Assembly (NCBI GenBank): GCA_001275005.1
Contig: JWZX01001296.1
Coordinates: forward strand, 1 to 15,749
Source: Chrysochromulina tobinii
Lineage: Eukaryota; Haptophyta; Prymnesiales; Chrysochromulinaceae
Reading direction: 5' to 3'
Length of the DNA: 15,749 nt
The position numbers and the translations under genes were made by a program. Below the pieces are notes generated by a model. That model saw only the letters and a program-made list of their open reading frames with translations, did no database searches and was not told where the DNA came from. Of the stretch, positions 1-7,466 are shown piece by piece; position 1 is the stretch's first letter; each line of letters opens with the position of its first letter.

Positions 1-1
1 A

Positions 2-94
2 GCGCCGCCAGCCCCGCCGCCGCCAGCCCCGCCGCCGCCAGCCCCGCCGCCGCCAGCTCCTCCCCCGCCGCCGCCGCCAGCGCCGCTGCCGCCG
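2..94. repeat. 15-nt GCC-rich tandem repeat coding PPPPA
   Basis: The unit CCGCCGCCGCCAGCC recurs about three times without change near the window edge, then degenerates into longer CCG runs up to about base 94. It encodes the PPPPA repeats of the partial gene. Such runs expand and contract by slippage and are hard to assemble, so the window edge may sit in a poorly resolved stretch. Confidence 0.8.
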
Positions 95-208
95 CCTCCT
101 GTGGTGGTAGCGGCGCCTCCGTCCGGCGCGGTCGTACTGGATGTGGTGGACAACTCGCCCAGTTCTCTACCCGCGACGAAGCCGAGGGGGCTCTCACTGT
201 ATGACTGA
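2..208 (+). CDS. Proline-rich C-terminal tail of an unidentified protein (partial, 5' end outside window)
   Basis: Reading from base 2 gives 68 codons without a stop, ending in TGA at 206-208. The first half is a run of PPPPA units, coded by a 15-nt GCC/CCG repeat. The second half is non-repetitive, with a valine-rich stretch (VVVAAPPSG), an acidic LDVVDN segment and a final GLSLYD. Frame 1 is also open to a TGA at 202-204, but its codons after base 110 are poorer in G/C at the third position than frame 2, so frame 2 is preferred. A glycine-rich reading on the minus strand is also possible through the repeat. No domain is recognisable. Proline-rich tails of this kind often bind SH3, WW or profilin-type partners, but nothing here shows that. 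It faces the next gene tail to tail. Confidence 0.45.
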   Translation, partial: APPAPPPPAPPPPAPPPPAPPPPPPPAPLPPPPVVVAAPPSGAVVLDVVDNSPSSLPATKPRGLSLYD

Positions 209-414
209 CGTGGCAGCCTCACAGTCCGGACCGCGATGTGCAGAAGCCACGGAAGAGGAGCATCATGGGGCACTTTAGCCTTTCGATTCGAGACTCACCG
301 TGCCTATATACACACAGCCAATGAGGGGTCGAGTTGCATGCGCTCGCCCGGCCCCGCGACGCGGCGTCCGGCGAGGCGCGGGGTCGTTCGCGTCCAAGCC
401 GCATGCGCAAGCGA

Positions 415-433
415 TGTGTATCAAGGATACACA
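415..433. other. Perfect 8-bp hairpin in the shared 3' region
   Basis: TGTGTATC at 415-422 is followed by a 3-nt AAG loop and its exact reverse complement GATACACA at 426-433. It lies midway between two convergent genes, so an RNA from either strand could fold the same stem. A role in 3'-end formation or in protecting a transcript end is an inference. No U-tract follows it. Confidence 0.6.
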
Positions 434-502
434 CACCGTAGTGCGTAGACCGTAGACGGGGCTCCACGGTCACGTCATATAGTTCCGCTCATAAGAGGTG
501 TG

Positions 503-508
503 TTTATT
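503..508 (-). promoter_or_regulatory. Candidate AATAAA polyadenylation signal for the PPR-methyltransferase gene
   Basis: The plus strand reads TTTATT, giving AATAAA on the minus strand 38 bases past the stop codon. Position and sequence fit a canonical polyadenylation signal. One six-base match is weak evidence, and many algae do not depend on AATAAA. Confidence 0.35.
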
Positions 509-545
509 TCACGGCGCCGAGAACTTAGTATACCGTCGTCGACGC

Positions 546-2645
546 CTAGCTCGGCCGCCGCACCTCAATATAGAAGCGGCGCTGCTTGGCACGGCTCGCC
601 CAGAGCCGATCAAAGTATGAGGCGCCTCCGTCGCCAAACCCGGCGGGCCACCCTTCGTTGACCAGCTGGCAGCCCGCCGGGCCGATCCTAGCCTTGATCG
701 CCTGCGCGCCGCTCGCGGTGCCCGAGGCGGCACGGAAGGCGCTCGCGCCCGCGGCGCTGTGTTGGCGCATATCGAGGAGGGTGTGCGCGACACGGTCGAG
801 CAACTCGAGGTTGTCCGAGATGATGAGCAGCCGCCCGTCGGCCACGAGCGCCAGCAGCGCGTCCCGCAAAAATGGCGCCCCGAGCAGATAGCCGGTGCCG
901 TCGTCGTGGTCGGCCGGCGGCTCTGGAAAAGTGACCCAAATGCTTGAAAAGGAGCGAGGGCGTACATGGTGGCGTAACGCGAGTGCGGCATCACCCCCGA
1001 GCACGGCGAGATTGGGGAGAGACTCAGTTCGAAGCCTATCGAAGATTTGGTGGATGCGGTCGCCCCGGAGCTCGCTGGCGACCCAATTGACATGTGGCGC
1101 CGTGCGCGCCTGCGCTGCCACCCATTCGCCGCTGCCCGAGCCGATTTCGAGATGGATGGGCCTTGCCGCGCCGCCTCCGCCTGCGCCGCCGCCAAAGATA
1201 TCGGTCGCCCAGCGCACCTGGCATTTGGAATTGACTGCCCGCTTTGCCCGCTTGAGCACTCGCCGCTCGCTCTTGGCGACGGCGCCGTCGTCCGCGCGCG
1301 CACACAGCGCCTGCAGAGTGCCCAAGCCGAGCCGGTCGAGGCGTGTGGTGAGCAAGGCGGCGAGGCGCCACCGGCGCAGCGCCTTAGGTGTCTGGCCATA
1401 GGCGGGTGGCTGCTCGGCGAGCGGCGTGGCAGCTAGCTTCGCAGTACTTTGACTCACAAGTACGACGCGTGCGTACAGTGCCTCAGTCTGCCGCAGGTGG
1501 CGGCGCAGCTCAGCCGTGCTCGGCTTGTCGCCGTCGCCGCCGCTGCTGCTGACGGCGGCGGTCGAAGCCGCCTCACCGTCCGAAGCGGCGCCACGCTTGC
1601 GCCGCTTCGTCGGCCGCACCTCATCCTCATCGCCGTCCGCCACAGCACGCGCTGTCGCCGGCGCTGTCGCCGGCGCGTCGGCGGGCCCGCGGCCAGGCGG
1701 CGCGTCGAGCGAGTACCCGCCTGCCGCGAGCAGCTGTGTGAGGCGCTCGAGCTCACGTCTCGACTCCGCCTCCCGATGCTGCAGGAAGGCTTGCTGTTGC
1801 CACCCCTCGGTGGACTGCTCATCGCGGTCTTCATAGAGTGCCGTCTCGGCGCCCTCCTCGAGACGCGCCGACGCGCTGCGCAGCCGTGCGGCAGCGCGGG
1901 ACCACTCGAGCCGTGCGGCATGTGCCGTGGCGAAGGCGAGGTGCAGCGCGACCGATGGCGTGAGCTGTGGCTGGCGCGCCAGCAGCGCCTCCGCCGCCTC
2001 GACGCGTAGGCCCATGCACAGGCACCGGCCCGCGTAGTCGGCGCTCGCCGCGTCGAGGGGCACGCTCCACTCGGATAGCATCCGATCGACGAACGGCTCC
2101 ACCCGCTCAACGTCGCCCCACACCAGGCACGCGCGCAGATACGCTTTGCAGCTGCGCAAGTCCGGCACTGTGTGCAGCTGCTCGACGGCGCTCACAAGCG
2201 TCGCCTCGGCGGCCTGCAGCTCTCCGGTGAGGCACAGCCCGTTGACCACTGCAGCGTACGTCGTGGCGGTGGGCATTAAGCTGCGGCTGCGCATGTCGGC
2301 AAGAAGCGTGGCAGCGCGGCCGTTGTCACCGCACTTGGCCGCGACACCAATCAGCACGTTGAATGTCACCGCGGTAGGCTTCAGCCCTTCGGCAAGCAGC
2401 TCCTCGAAGCACGTGAATGCTGCGCCAAGCTTGCGCTCACGGCCGAGAGCGTGGATGCGCTTGTTGAATTCGACGACCCGGGAGTGCGCGGATGGTCCGC
2501 CACCTTTGCGATTGGCGCCGACGGCCTCGGCGGCTGCGGCCGGCGGCACAGAGCGCGCTGTGGCAAGCGGCGGCAGCGCGGAGCCCTCAGTGGCAGTGGC
2601 AGTGGCAGTGGCCCTCAGGGCCAGTCGACGCTCCTTCCTGTTCAT
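546..2645 (-). CDS. PPR-repeat protein fused to a TrmB-like tRNA (guanine-N7)-methyltransferase (PPR-TGM)
   Basis: The predicted protein has 699 residues and starts at the first ATG of the frame. Residues about 55-235 form a set of 35-residue helical repeats of pentatricopeptide type (for example TAVTFNVLIGVAAKCGDNGR and TATTYAAVVNGLCLTGELQ). An Ala/Pro/Ser linker follows, with a basic RPTKRRKRG patch at 344-352. Residues about 465-699 resemble TrmB: the SAM-binding motif HLEIGSGSGEW (498-508), an acidic residue in WVASELRG, the substrate loop VTFPEPP (571-577; the family has FPDPWPK) and the closing SYFDRLW...RFYIEV block. The family transfers methyl from SAM to N7 of guanine 46 in tRNA. PPR repeats read RNA bases, usually in organelles. 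Fusions of this kind are, to my knowledge, already described in algae and oomycetes. The basic patch could be a nuclear signal, so location is open. No intron is needed. Confidence 0.85.
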   Translation of the reverse strand: MNRKERRLALRATATATATEGSALPPLATARSVPPAAAAEAVGANRKGGGPSAHSRVVEFNKRIHALGRERKLGAAFTCFEELLAEGLKPTAVTFNVLIGVAAKCGDNGRAATLLADMRSRSLMPTATTYAAVVNGLCLTGELQAAEATLVSAVEQLHTVPDLRSCKAYLRACLVWGDVERVEPFVDRMLSEWSVPLDAASADYAGRCLCMGLRVEAAEALLARQPQLTPSVALHLAFATAHAARLEWSRAAARLRSASARLEEGAETALYEDRDEQSTEGWQQQAFLQHREAESRRELERLTQLLAAGGYSLDAPPGRGPADAPATAPATARAVADGDEDEVRPTKRRKRGAASDGEAASTAAVSSSGGDGDKPSTAELRRHLRQTEALYARVVLVSQSTAKLAATPLAEQPPAYGQTPKALRRWRLAALLTTRLDRLGLGTLQALCARADDGAVAKSERRVLKRAKRAVNSKCQVRWATDIFGGGAGGGGAARPIHLEIGSGSGEWVAAQARTAPHVNWVASELRGDRIHQIFDRLRTESLPNLAVLGGDAALALRHHVRPRSFSSIWVTFPEPPADHDDGTGYLLGAPFLRDALLALVADGRLLIISDNLELLDRVAHTLLDMRQHSAAGASAFRAASGTASGAQAIKARIGPAGCQLVNEGWPAGFGDGGASYFDRLWASRAKQRRFYIEVRRPS
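2588..2611. repeat. (CAGTGG)4 hexanucleotide repeat inside the PPR-TGM coding region
   Basis: Four exact CAGTGG units lie near the 5' end of the minus-strand gene and encode the Ala-Thr repeat ATATATAT at residues 12-19. The reading frame is unaffected by unit gain or loss because the unit is two codons long. It falls in the region where an organelle-targeting peptide would be expected. Confidence 0.85.
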
Positions 2646-2708
2646 CTGGCCTCTCGTGAACGATCTCGTGAACCCTTTTTTTTCTTACGAACAGCCGACG
2701 CACATCGT

Positions 2709-2778
2709 AAAAACACCGGTTCAAAAACACCGGGGAGCCGGGACAGACCCGGTAAAAAGACACCGGGGGGAGCCCCGG
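2709..2778. repeat. Degenerate A5-ACACCGG direct repeats with small GC hairpins
   Basis: AAAAACACCGG occurs at 2709-2719 and 2723-2733, and AAAAAGACACCGG at 2754-2766. Between and after them are CCGGG-ACAGA-CCCGG (2738-2752) and the perfect hairpin CCGGGG-GGAG-CCCCGG (2763-2778). The cluster lies 64-133 bp upstream of the PPR-TGM start, so it is probably in its promoter or 5' untranslated region. Whether it binds a protein or is a slippage relic cannot be told. Confidence 0.6.
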
Positions 2779-2845
2779 ACACACACGGGACACACACGGG
2801 ACACACACCGTCACCGATTCAGAGTCCGTCACCGATTCAGAGTCC
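2779..2845. repeat. 11-nt and 18-nt tandem direct repeats
   Basis: GGGACACACAC recurs with an 11-nt period about three times (first copy lacks one G), ending near 2809. It is followed at once by two exact copies of the 18-nt unit GTCACCGATTCAGAGTCC at 2810-2827 and 2828-2845. They sit about 135-200 bp upstream of the PPR-TGM start codon. Confidence 0.8.
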
Positions 2846-3175
2846 GCGGCACATCCCGGGTCAACGGTGTGGTGGAGGGAACATGGCAACATCACATATA
2901 CCGTCGTCCTGAAAAGAATTCAGTCTATGAAACGGGAAAGCAGCACCAGGCTCACCAGCAGCAGGATGAGGGATCAAGGGTAACACTTCCACCGACGGTC
3001 GCAACTCGCAAGCGTCCAACTGCGACACACGCAGGTAATTACCCTATGGTGTTTCAACATAGTGGGGCGCGACTATATAATACGGAGCTATATTTTCATC
3101 TTTGTGGATCCCATTGCTTCTGCTTATCCTACTGTTCAGCTGGACGGCGTAAAACGAAACCAAGCCAGAACTATC

Positions 3176-3661
3176 TCACTTTCGCTGCCTATCTTGCAAC
3201 CGGCGATCCCAGTCGTCCAACGGCGTAACCTGAGTCTCGCTCTGCAACACTTCGGCTTCGGCATCCTCGCCAATAGCCAACAGCCCAGCGGAGCAGATAA
3301 GGCTGATGGCGACAGTCTCGAGCAGCGGCTGAATGCCAGCCGCATTTCCATCGCTGAGCGTTGCGCACGCCGCGTACAGTAATGTCGCCGAAGCCAGTGC
3401 GGCCGCCGGAGGCGCCTCCGCCGCACGGCCCAGCACAGCGAGTGGCACATACAGTAGCGCAAACAGCGGCGTGCCAACAGCCAGCGCAGCGGCCACGGGG
3501 GTGCCTTGGAGTGCGAGACGCAGCACCGCCGGTGCGCGATCGTCCTCAGCCGCTGCGGGGATGGAAAGCCTTGTGGAGTGCGTGTACGCGCGTTGCATCT
3601 GCAACGGTGGGCTTGGGAGCAGCGCCATGATGGAGGTGGTCGGCAGGAGCAGGTTGAGCAT
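3176..3661 (-). CDS. Small hydrophobic protein, predicted three membrane segments, function unknown
   Basis: The frame opens with TTG further upstream, but the first ATG is at 3661, with an A at -3, giving 161 residues. Residues 1-45 are rich in Leu, Ser, Thr, Pro and Arg with few acids until AAAEDD, as in an organelle-targeting peptide. Hydrophobic stretches follow at about 53-77 (TPVAAALAVGTPLFALLYVP), 85-102 and 115-131, long enough for membrane helices. The short polar tail contains VTPLDDWDRRLQDRQRK. I do not recognise the family. The length, presequence and tail suggest a plastid or mitochondrial inner membrane protein, which is inference. The frame is clean and ends in TGA. It could be missing a 5' exon. 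Nothing in its neighbours points to a role. Confidence 0.6.
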   Translation of the reverse strand: MLNLLLPTTSIMALLPSPPLQMQRAYTHSTRLSIPAAAEDDRAPAVLRLALQGTPVAAALAVGTPLFALLYVPLAVLGRAAEAPPAAALASATLLYAACATLSDGNAAGIQPLLETVAISLICSAGLLAIGEDAEAEVLQSETQVTPLDDWDRRLQDRQRK

Positions 3662-4038
3662 GTTTTCTCTCAATCACAGAGACTTCACACCACACGTAAA
3701 CTGGACTCTCGAAATGAGACACATAATCACAGTCACACCACCGAAGCAAATATAAGAACGGAACGAAATCAATTTCAAGATTGGCCCCCTCTCGAACACA
3801 CGACAGAAACCGAGCGCGAAGTAACTGAGCGTTTGGATTCATGCCAGACCGCCCAACGTCCCGATAACGACTCGAGTCCAGCCACATGCGCCATGCCAGT
3901 ATAACGAGTAAGCATGCGCGAGAGAGGAAGGCCCCCGTCCCGCACCGTATTACAAAGGAGTCGCGCCCTCTGCCGACGCGATTGGCGCTCTCCGATTCCA
4001 GCTCAGGGCATCCAAAGAAGACCACGGGGCTGTGCACG
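3662..4038. other. Intergenic region upstream of the small membrane protein gene
   Basis: These 377 bases separate the small membrane protein start from the FAM135-like stop. On the minus strand, CTTATATTT at about 3748-3756 lies some 90 bases before the start codon and could be a TATA-like element. The rest has lower GC than the coding regions. No further gene is supported. Confidence 0.5.
3748..3756 (-). promoter_or_regulatory. TATA-like element before the small membrane protein gene
   Basis: The minus strand reads CTTATATTT about 90 bases upstream of the ATG at 3661. This would place transcription start about 60 bases before the start codon. It is a single short AT match in otherwise mixed sequence, so support is weak. 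Confidence 0.2.
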
Positions 4039-7000
4039 TCAGAGGTTGACGCTGACCTCCTCCTCATCGGCCTGGAAGAAATGCGCATAGCGCAGCGAGA
4101 GCAGGCGCAGGAAGGGCACGTTCTCGAGGAACATGACGTGGACGGCGCGCCCGATCGCATCAACACCGGTCTGCTGATGGAACGTAACGGCGATGCGCCG
4201 CAGCGATGCACCGCTGAGTGAGCTCAGGGCGTTCTCGGCCATGCGCGCAATGGCCTGCCGGCGCGGATCGCTCTCCGGCAGGTGGCCCGGCGGCTGCATA
4301 TGGCTCGAGTAGAGCGGCACAAAGAGGTCCTGCGTGGAGCCAATGAGCAGCACGTGCTTGAAGCGCGGGAAGCGCCCCTTGGCATTCAAGCGGAGCAGCG
4401 CGTGGTTGCCCGAGGCTTGCCCGTCCACCATCGAGATCTCCTTCAGAGTCACGTCGCCCGCCACGTTGGCCATGAACCAGAGGCCCGAGGCGACCATGTA
4501 CGAGTCGCTCGGCACGAGTAAGCCAAGGAGAGGGCACGAGATCGCGCAGAGCGTGTGCAGAAAGGGGAGGTACTTGCGCATGTGCGGCAGGTTGAGCGCC
4601 GCACTGAGCACGCATCCCCCGATCGAGAAGGCGATGAAAGAGATGTGCTGGAGCTCGAGCTTCTCGCGCGCGCTGCTGATAAAGTCGTCCACCTCCATCG
4701 CCAGCCGCTCCGCAAACGTCTCAATCGGCGTGTTGGTCCCTTTCGAGTTCGCCTGGGAGATCAAAAAGGCCACGCGCGGCAGTTGCAGCTGCAGGTAGGA
4801 GCACAGGAGGCGCATATCGAAGGCAGAGCCCGCGTAGCCGTGAATGAGCACGATCAGGTTGTTACACTTGCGCCGCCGCGGCCGCGCCGACGGCCGGCGC
4901 TGCGGCGCTTGGGACGGGGCCGCGCTGCTAGCTTCGGTTGAGGAAGGAACCCGCTTGAGCTTGGCGGCCTCGGCCACCGAGGCAGCGAGCTCCATTCCTT
5001 TCCAACTCGAGGAGCCGTAGAAGGGGGTGGGTAGCTCTACCGTATCTGCGGCGGTCGCGGCGCCCGTGATGGCGCCCGCGACGGCGCCCGCGAGCGTGCT
5101 GGTGCTGCGGTCGTTGTCCGGGTCGATGTTGGTACCACGCGTCGCCCGCGGCGGCGGCTGAGAAGCCGCCGGCGCGGCGCCGCCCTCGCGGTGCAACTGC
5201 TCATGCGTGAGCGCCGTCCCGAGCAACTGCTCATGCCGCTCACGCAGCAAGCCCGCCGCGAGTCGCAGCTGCTCGGGACGGCGCTCGGGCTGCGTGGTAT
5301 GGCTCTCGTCCCCTCCGTGCGGTCGTGGCTCGTACGCATCCTCCACAAGTGTCGGCTGCGCCTCGTCGAGCACCGGCGGCGCGACGGCCTGCCATCGCTC
5401 GGGCCGCTTCTTGCCGAGCACGCCCGCTATGGCTCCTGGGGAGAGGGGCTCGTCGTCAGGGAAACCCTCCAGAGCGACCGCGAGCGCCTGCGGCTCGAGC
5501 GGCGGCGGCGTGAGCATCGGCGCGTCACGGTGCTCAAACATGAAGCGACGGGAGAGCAGATGCCGGCCCGTGTGCGCCATGTCGATGCGGTGTTGGCCCT
5601 TAGCGAACCACTCGGCAAGGGTGCAGATTGGGACGGAGCACATCGCCACGACGATCACCGCCCACGCGCTCGAGGCATCCGCGCCAGCCGCCCAGAGCTC
5701 TCGCAGCCGATTCTCGTACAAGTTCGCCTCGACCAGCCCGCTCTCGATGACCACACGCGACCCCCCCGGCGGGTACTCCGGGGCGGCGCCCGGGACGACG
5801 CGTCGAGAGGACGGTGGGATCGGCAGCCTCTCCGTCCAAGGGAGATCTCGAGCACGATCTCGAGCACGATCTCCCTTGGGCGGAGAGGACGGCGGCGGCG
5901 GCGAGAGCGCCCCGATGCGCGGCGGCGGCGGCGGCGGCCCAATGCTCGCCGCCGCCGCTGCCACGAGCGCACTCAACTCCAAATGCGGTGCCTCGGGGTT
6001 GATAGTCCGGACCGACTCGCGAAGGTCGTGAGCGCATGCACGCAGCGGTGCCAGCAGCGCGCCGTGCAGCTGCGGGGCTCGATCGAGCGCCAACTCCAAG
6101 GACGCCGCGCCCTCCCACAGTGCCGGTGCGGGCGGCAGAACCTTGGCACCCGCCACAGGGGCCCGCGCCGTAGTCGAGCGTTCTCCAGGAGCGTTCTCGA
6201 GGCTTGTCCTCATCTCGAGGCTCCCCGGCCCGTCAACTTCAAAGCCGCCTTGTGGAGCACCGGCAATGCGGGCGCGGGCGTACGCGGAGGAGTGAGGAGT
6301 CAAGGGACTTTGCTGCCTGGAGAGGACGACGCTGCCGTTGCCCGTGAGCGCGAGCGGACTGGGCGCCTCCTCCGCGGACGACTGCCTGGAGAGGCTGAGG
6401 CTCGCCGTCGAGTGGCGTATGTGGTAACCCACTCCGCTCGTGTGCACGCACAGCTCCAGGGCGGAGAGGCCGTCGTGCTTGTCCTGCAACACGCACTGCA
6501 CGAAGACATGCGAGGGGCGCCGCGCCGTGATCCGGTGGCGCGCCTGCGAGATGGTGCGCTTTGGGATCGCCTCCGACGGCGCAATCGACGCCGCGAGCGT
6601 GTCATCGTCCAAGTCTGCCACCCCCCGCCCATCGCCAATCGGCATAAAGTCGGCCGACTGACAGCGCCGGCGCAGCTCAAAGACAGCGCTTGCGGCCTCG
6701 GGGTCCTCGACGCCCTCACACACGACGCGTACCACGATCGGCGGCACCGACGGCAACTGCACCCAACGTGCAGCACTGTCAGCGGGGAGGGCGACTTCCT
6801 CGAGAGCGACGCGAAAGAGGAGGGCCTCGTTGAGCACCTCGGCCGATGCCATGGGCGCGGCGATCCAGCGGCTCACATACTCGTTCGGCCCTCGGCTCGG
6901 ACCGTCGTTATCGGCGGTGTGCGCACGGCCAGTGCCGCGGCGGTAGCGTGCGACGAGCTGCGCCCGCGGAGCCGTGCTTGAGGTCCCCACATGCACCGAG

Positions 7001-7281
7001 ACTCGCAGCCGAAACCAGCCGACGAAGGCAAAGTCCACGTCTATGAACCTCGCCAGCTGCACGAGCACATCCACATGCCCAGAGAGGACACCTTGCACTA
7101 TGGATATGGGCGATTCGCTGCGTGCACTCGTTGACCTGCTCTCGGCCGGAGAGGTAACCCCGCCTGCCAGCTGAGGAGTAGTGATGGGCACCAGCAGCGG
7201 CCGAAGCAGCCAGTGTATTGCGTTCAACACAGTGGCGGGGTTTAAGGGCGGCGGGCTCTCTCGACTCGCACTACCCCGCAT
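4039..7281 (-). CDS. FAM135-like protein with C-terminal DUF676-type alpha/beta-hydrolase (putative serine esterase/lipase)
   Basis: The predicted protein has 1080 residues from the first ATG. Residues about 70-99 (VLVQLARFIDVDFAFVGWFR and after) match the opening of FAM135 proteins. A poorly conserved Pro/Ser/Ala-rich middle of several hundred residues follows. Residues about 805-1070 form an alpha/beta-hydrolase: oxyanion loop LIVLIHGYAGSAFDMRLL, nucleophile elbow AFSIG with Ser886, acid in GSTQDLFVP (Asp985) and IGRAVHV with His1048, in family order. The elbow is unusual: the family normally has GHSLG, so the first Gly is Ala and His is Phe. VPLYSS also replaces the usual VPFHS. The triad itself is kept, so activity is possible but substrate handling may differ. 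FAM135 proteins are thought to be serine esterases of unknown substrate. The stop is 377 bp from the next gene's start. Confidence 0.85.
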   Translation of the reverse strand: MRGSASRESPPPLNPATVLNAIHWLLRPLLVPITTPQLAGGVTSPAESRSTSARSESPISIVQGVLSGHVDVLVQLARFIDVDFAFVGWFRLRVSVHVGTSSTAPRAQLVARYRRGTGRAHTADNDGPSRGPNEYVSRWIAAPMASAEVLNEALLFRVALEEVALPADSAARWVQLPSVPPIVVRVVCEGVEDPEAASAVFELRRRCQSADFMPIGDGRGVADLDDDTLAASIAPSEAIPKRTISQARHRITARRPSHVFVQCVLQDKHDGLSALELCVHTSGVGYHIRHSTASLSLSRQSSAEEAPSPLALTGNGSVVLSRQQSPLTPHSSAYARARIAGAPQGGFEVDGPGSLEMRTSLENAPGERSTTARAPVAGAKVLPPAPALWEGAASLELALDRAPQLHGALLAPLRACAHDLRESVRTINPEAPHLELSALVAAAAASIGPPPPPPRIGALSPPPPSSPPKGDRARDRARDLPWTERLPIPPSSRRVVPGAAPEYPPGGSRVVIESGLVEANLYENRLRELWAAGADASSAWAVIVVAMCSVPICTLAEWFAKGQHRIDMAHTGRHLLSRRFMFEHRDAPMLTPPPLEPQALAVALEGFPDDEPLSPGAIAGVLGKKRPERWQAVAPPVLDEAQPTLVEDAYEPRPHGGDESHTTQPERRPEQLRLAAGLLRERHEQLLGTALTHEQLHREGGAAPAASQPPPRATRGTNIDPDNDRSTSTLAGAVAGAITGAATAADTVELPTPFYGSSSWKGMELAASVAEAAKLKRVPSSTEASSAAPSQAPQRRPSARPRRRKCNNLIVLIHGYAGSAFDMRLLCSYLQLQLPRVAFLISQANSKGTNTPIETFAERLAMEVDDFISSAREKLELQHISFIAFSIGGCVLSAALNLPHMRKYLPFLHTLCAISCPLLGLLVPSDSYMVASGLWFMANVAGDVTLKEISMVDGQASGNHALLRLNAKGRFPRFKHVLLIGSTQDLFVPLYSSHMQPPGHLPESDPRRQAIARMAENALSSLSGASLRRIAVTFHQQTGVDAIGRAVHVMFLENVPFLRLLSLRYAHFFQADEEEVSVNL
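5827..5888. repeat. 21-bp inverted repeat with nested 12-nt tandem repeat inside the FAM135-like gene
   Basis: Arms at 5827-5847 and 5868-5888 are reverse complements at 20 of 21 positions. The one mismatch would be a G-T (G-U) wobble when folded. The core CCAAGGGAGATC/GATCTCCCTTGG is exact. The 20-nt loop, with the arm ends, holds two and a half copies of GATCTCGAGCAC. On the minus strand the segment encodes the charged stretch GDRARDRARDL in the variable linker (about residues 470-480), in frame and without a stop. It is too short and lacks the ends to be a transposable element. Confidence 0.85.
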
Positions 7282-7363
7282 CTGTGGCGCTCAGGGCACA
7301 CGTGTGATGCTTTTGCATGCCGAGGACTTTTTCTATGGCTGCTTTCCATTTTCGGATTGTTTT

Positions 7364-7369
7364 TTTATT
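7364..7369 (-). promoter_or_regulatory. Candidate AATAAA polyadenylation signal for the SIR2-like gene
   Basis: The plus strand TTTATT inside an AT-rich run gives AATAAA on the minus strand, 97 bases after the stop of the SIR2-like gene. It sits in the 185-bp gap before the FAM135-like start, which must also hold that gene's promoter. One short match is weak evidence. Confidence 0.3.
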
Positions 7370-7466
7370 GACGGAGATGCAGTGCTCTTTAATCGTACAA
7401 CCAACAAAGTTTCTCACCCCGTTTGTCTCCCGCGTGCCACGACCCCGAGCGACCTCCTCTTCCTCC

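Larger units (their letters stand above)
209..545. other. Convergent intergenic region
   Basis: These 337 bases lie between the stop codons of two genes facing each other. They hold a short perfect hairpin at 415-433 and a minus-strand AATAAA at 503-508. Short open frames on both strands have no family resemblance and are not called. The stretch around 420-460 also repeats the motif CGTAG three times (cCGTAGtgCGTAGacCGTAGac). Confidence 0.6.
2646..3175. other. Intergenic region upstream of the PPR-TGM gene, rich in short repeats
   Basis: This 530-bp gap lies between the start of the PPR-TGM gene and the stop of the small membrane protein gene, both on the minus strand. It must hold the former's promoter and the latter's 3' end. 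It contains an A-tract/ACACCGG triplication (about 2709-2766), GC hairpins, an 11-nt and an 18-nt tandem repeat, and an AT-rich patch around 3071-3097 (CTATATAATACGG). Open frames crossing it on the plus strand show no protein-like composition. Confidence 0.6.

Noticed and set aside
509-1399. Minus-strand frame overlapping the PPR-TGM gene
   Set aside because: It is an alternate-frame shadow of the methyltransferase domain, with Arg/Ser/Ala composition and no family resemblance.
3071-3083. CTATATAATACGG as a TATA box
   Set aside because: No gene follows on the plus strand, and on the minus strand it would be more than 400 bases from the PPR-TGM start. It may be ordinary AT-rich 3' sequence of the small membrane protein gene.
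2146-3228. 360-codon plus-strand open frame
   Set aside because: Half is antisense to the PPR-TGM gene and half runs through repeats (THTGHTRDTHRHRFRVRHRF). Nothing is domain-like.
3546-4211. 221-codon minus-strand frame between the small membrane protein and FAM135-like genes
   Set aside because: It overlaps both neighbours in another frame and has no conserved motif.
5827-5888. Insertion sequence or transposon ends
   Set aside because: Only 20 bases lie between the arms, there is no transposase or target duplication, and the host frame is intact.
5191-6981. 596-codon plus-strand open frame antisense to the FAM135-like gene
   Set aside because: It is Arg-rich with no recognisable domain and lies opposite a gene with clear family motifs. 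Long antisense frames are expected in GC-rich coding DNA.
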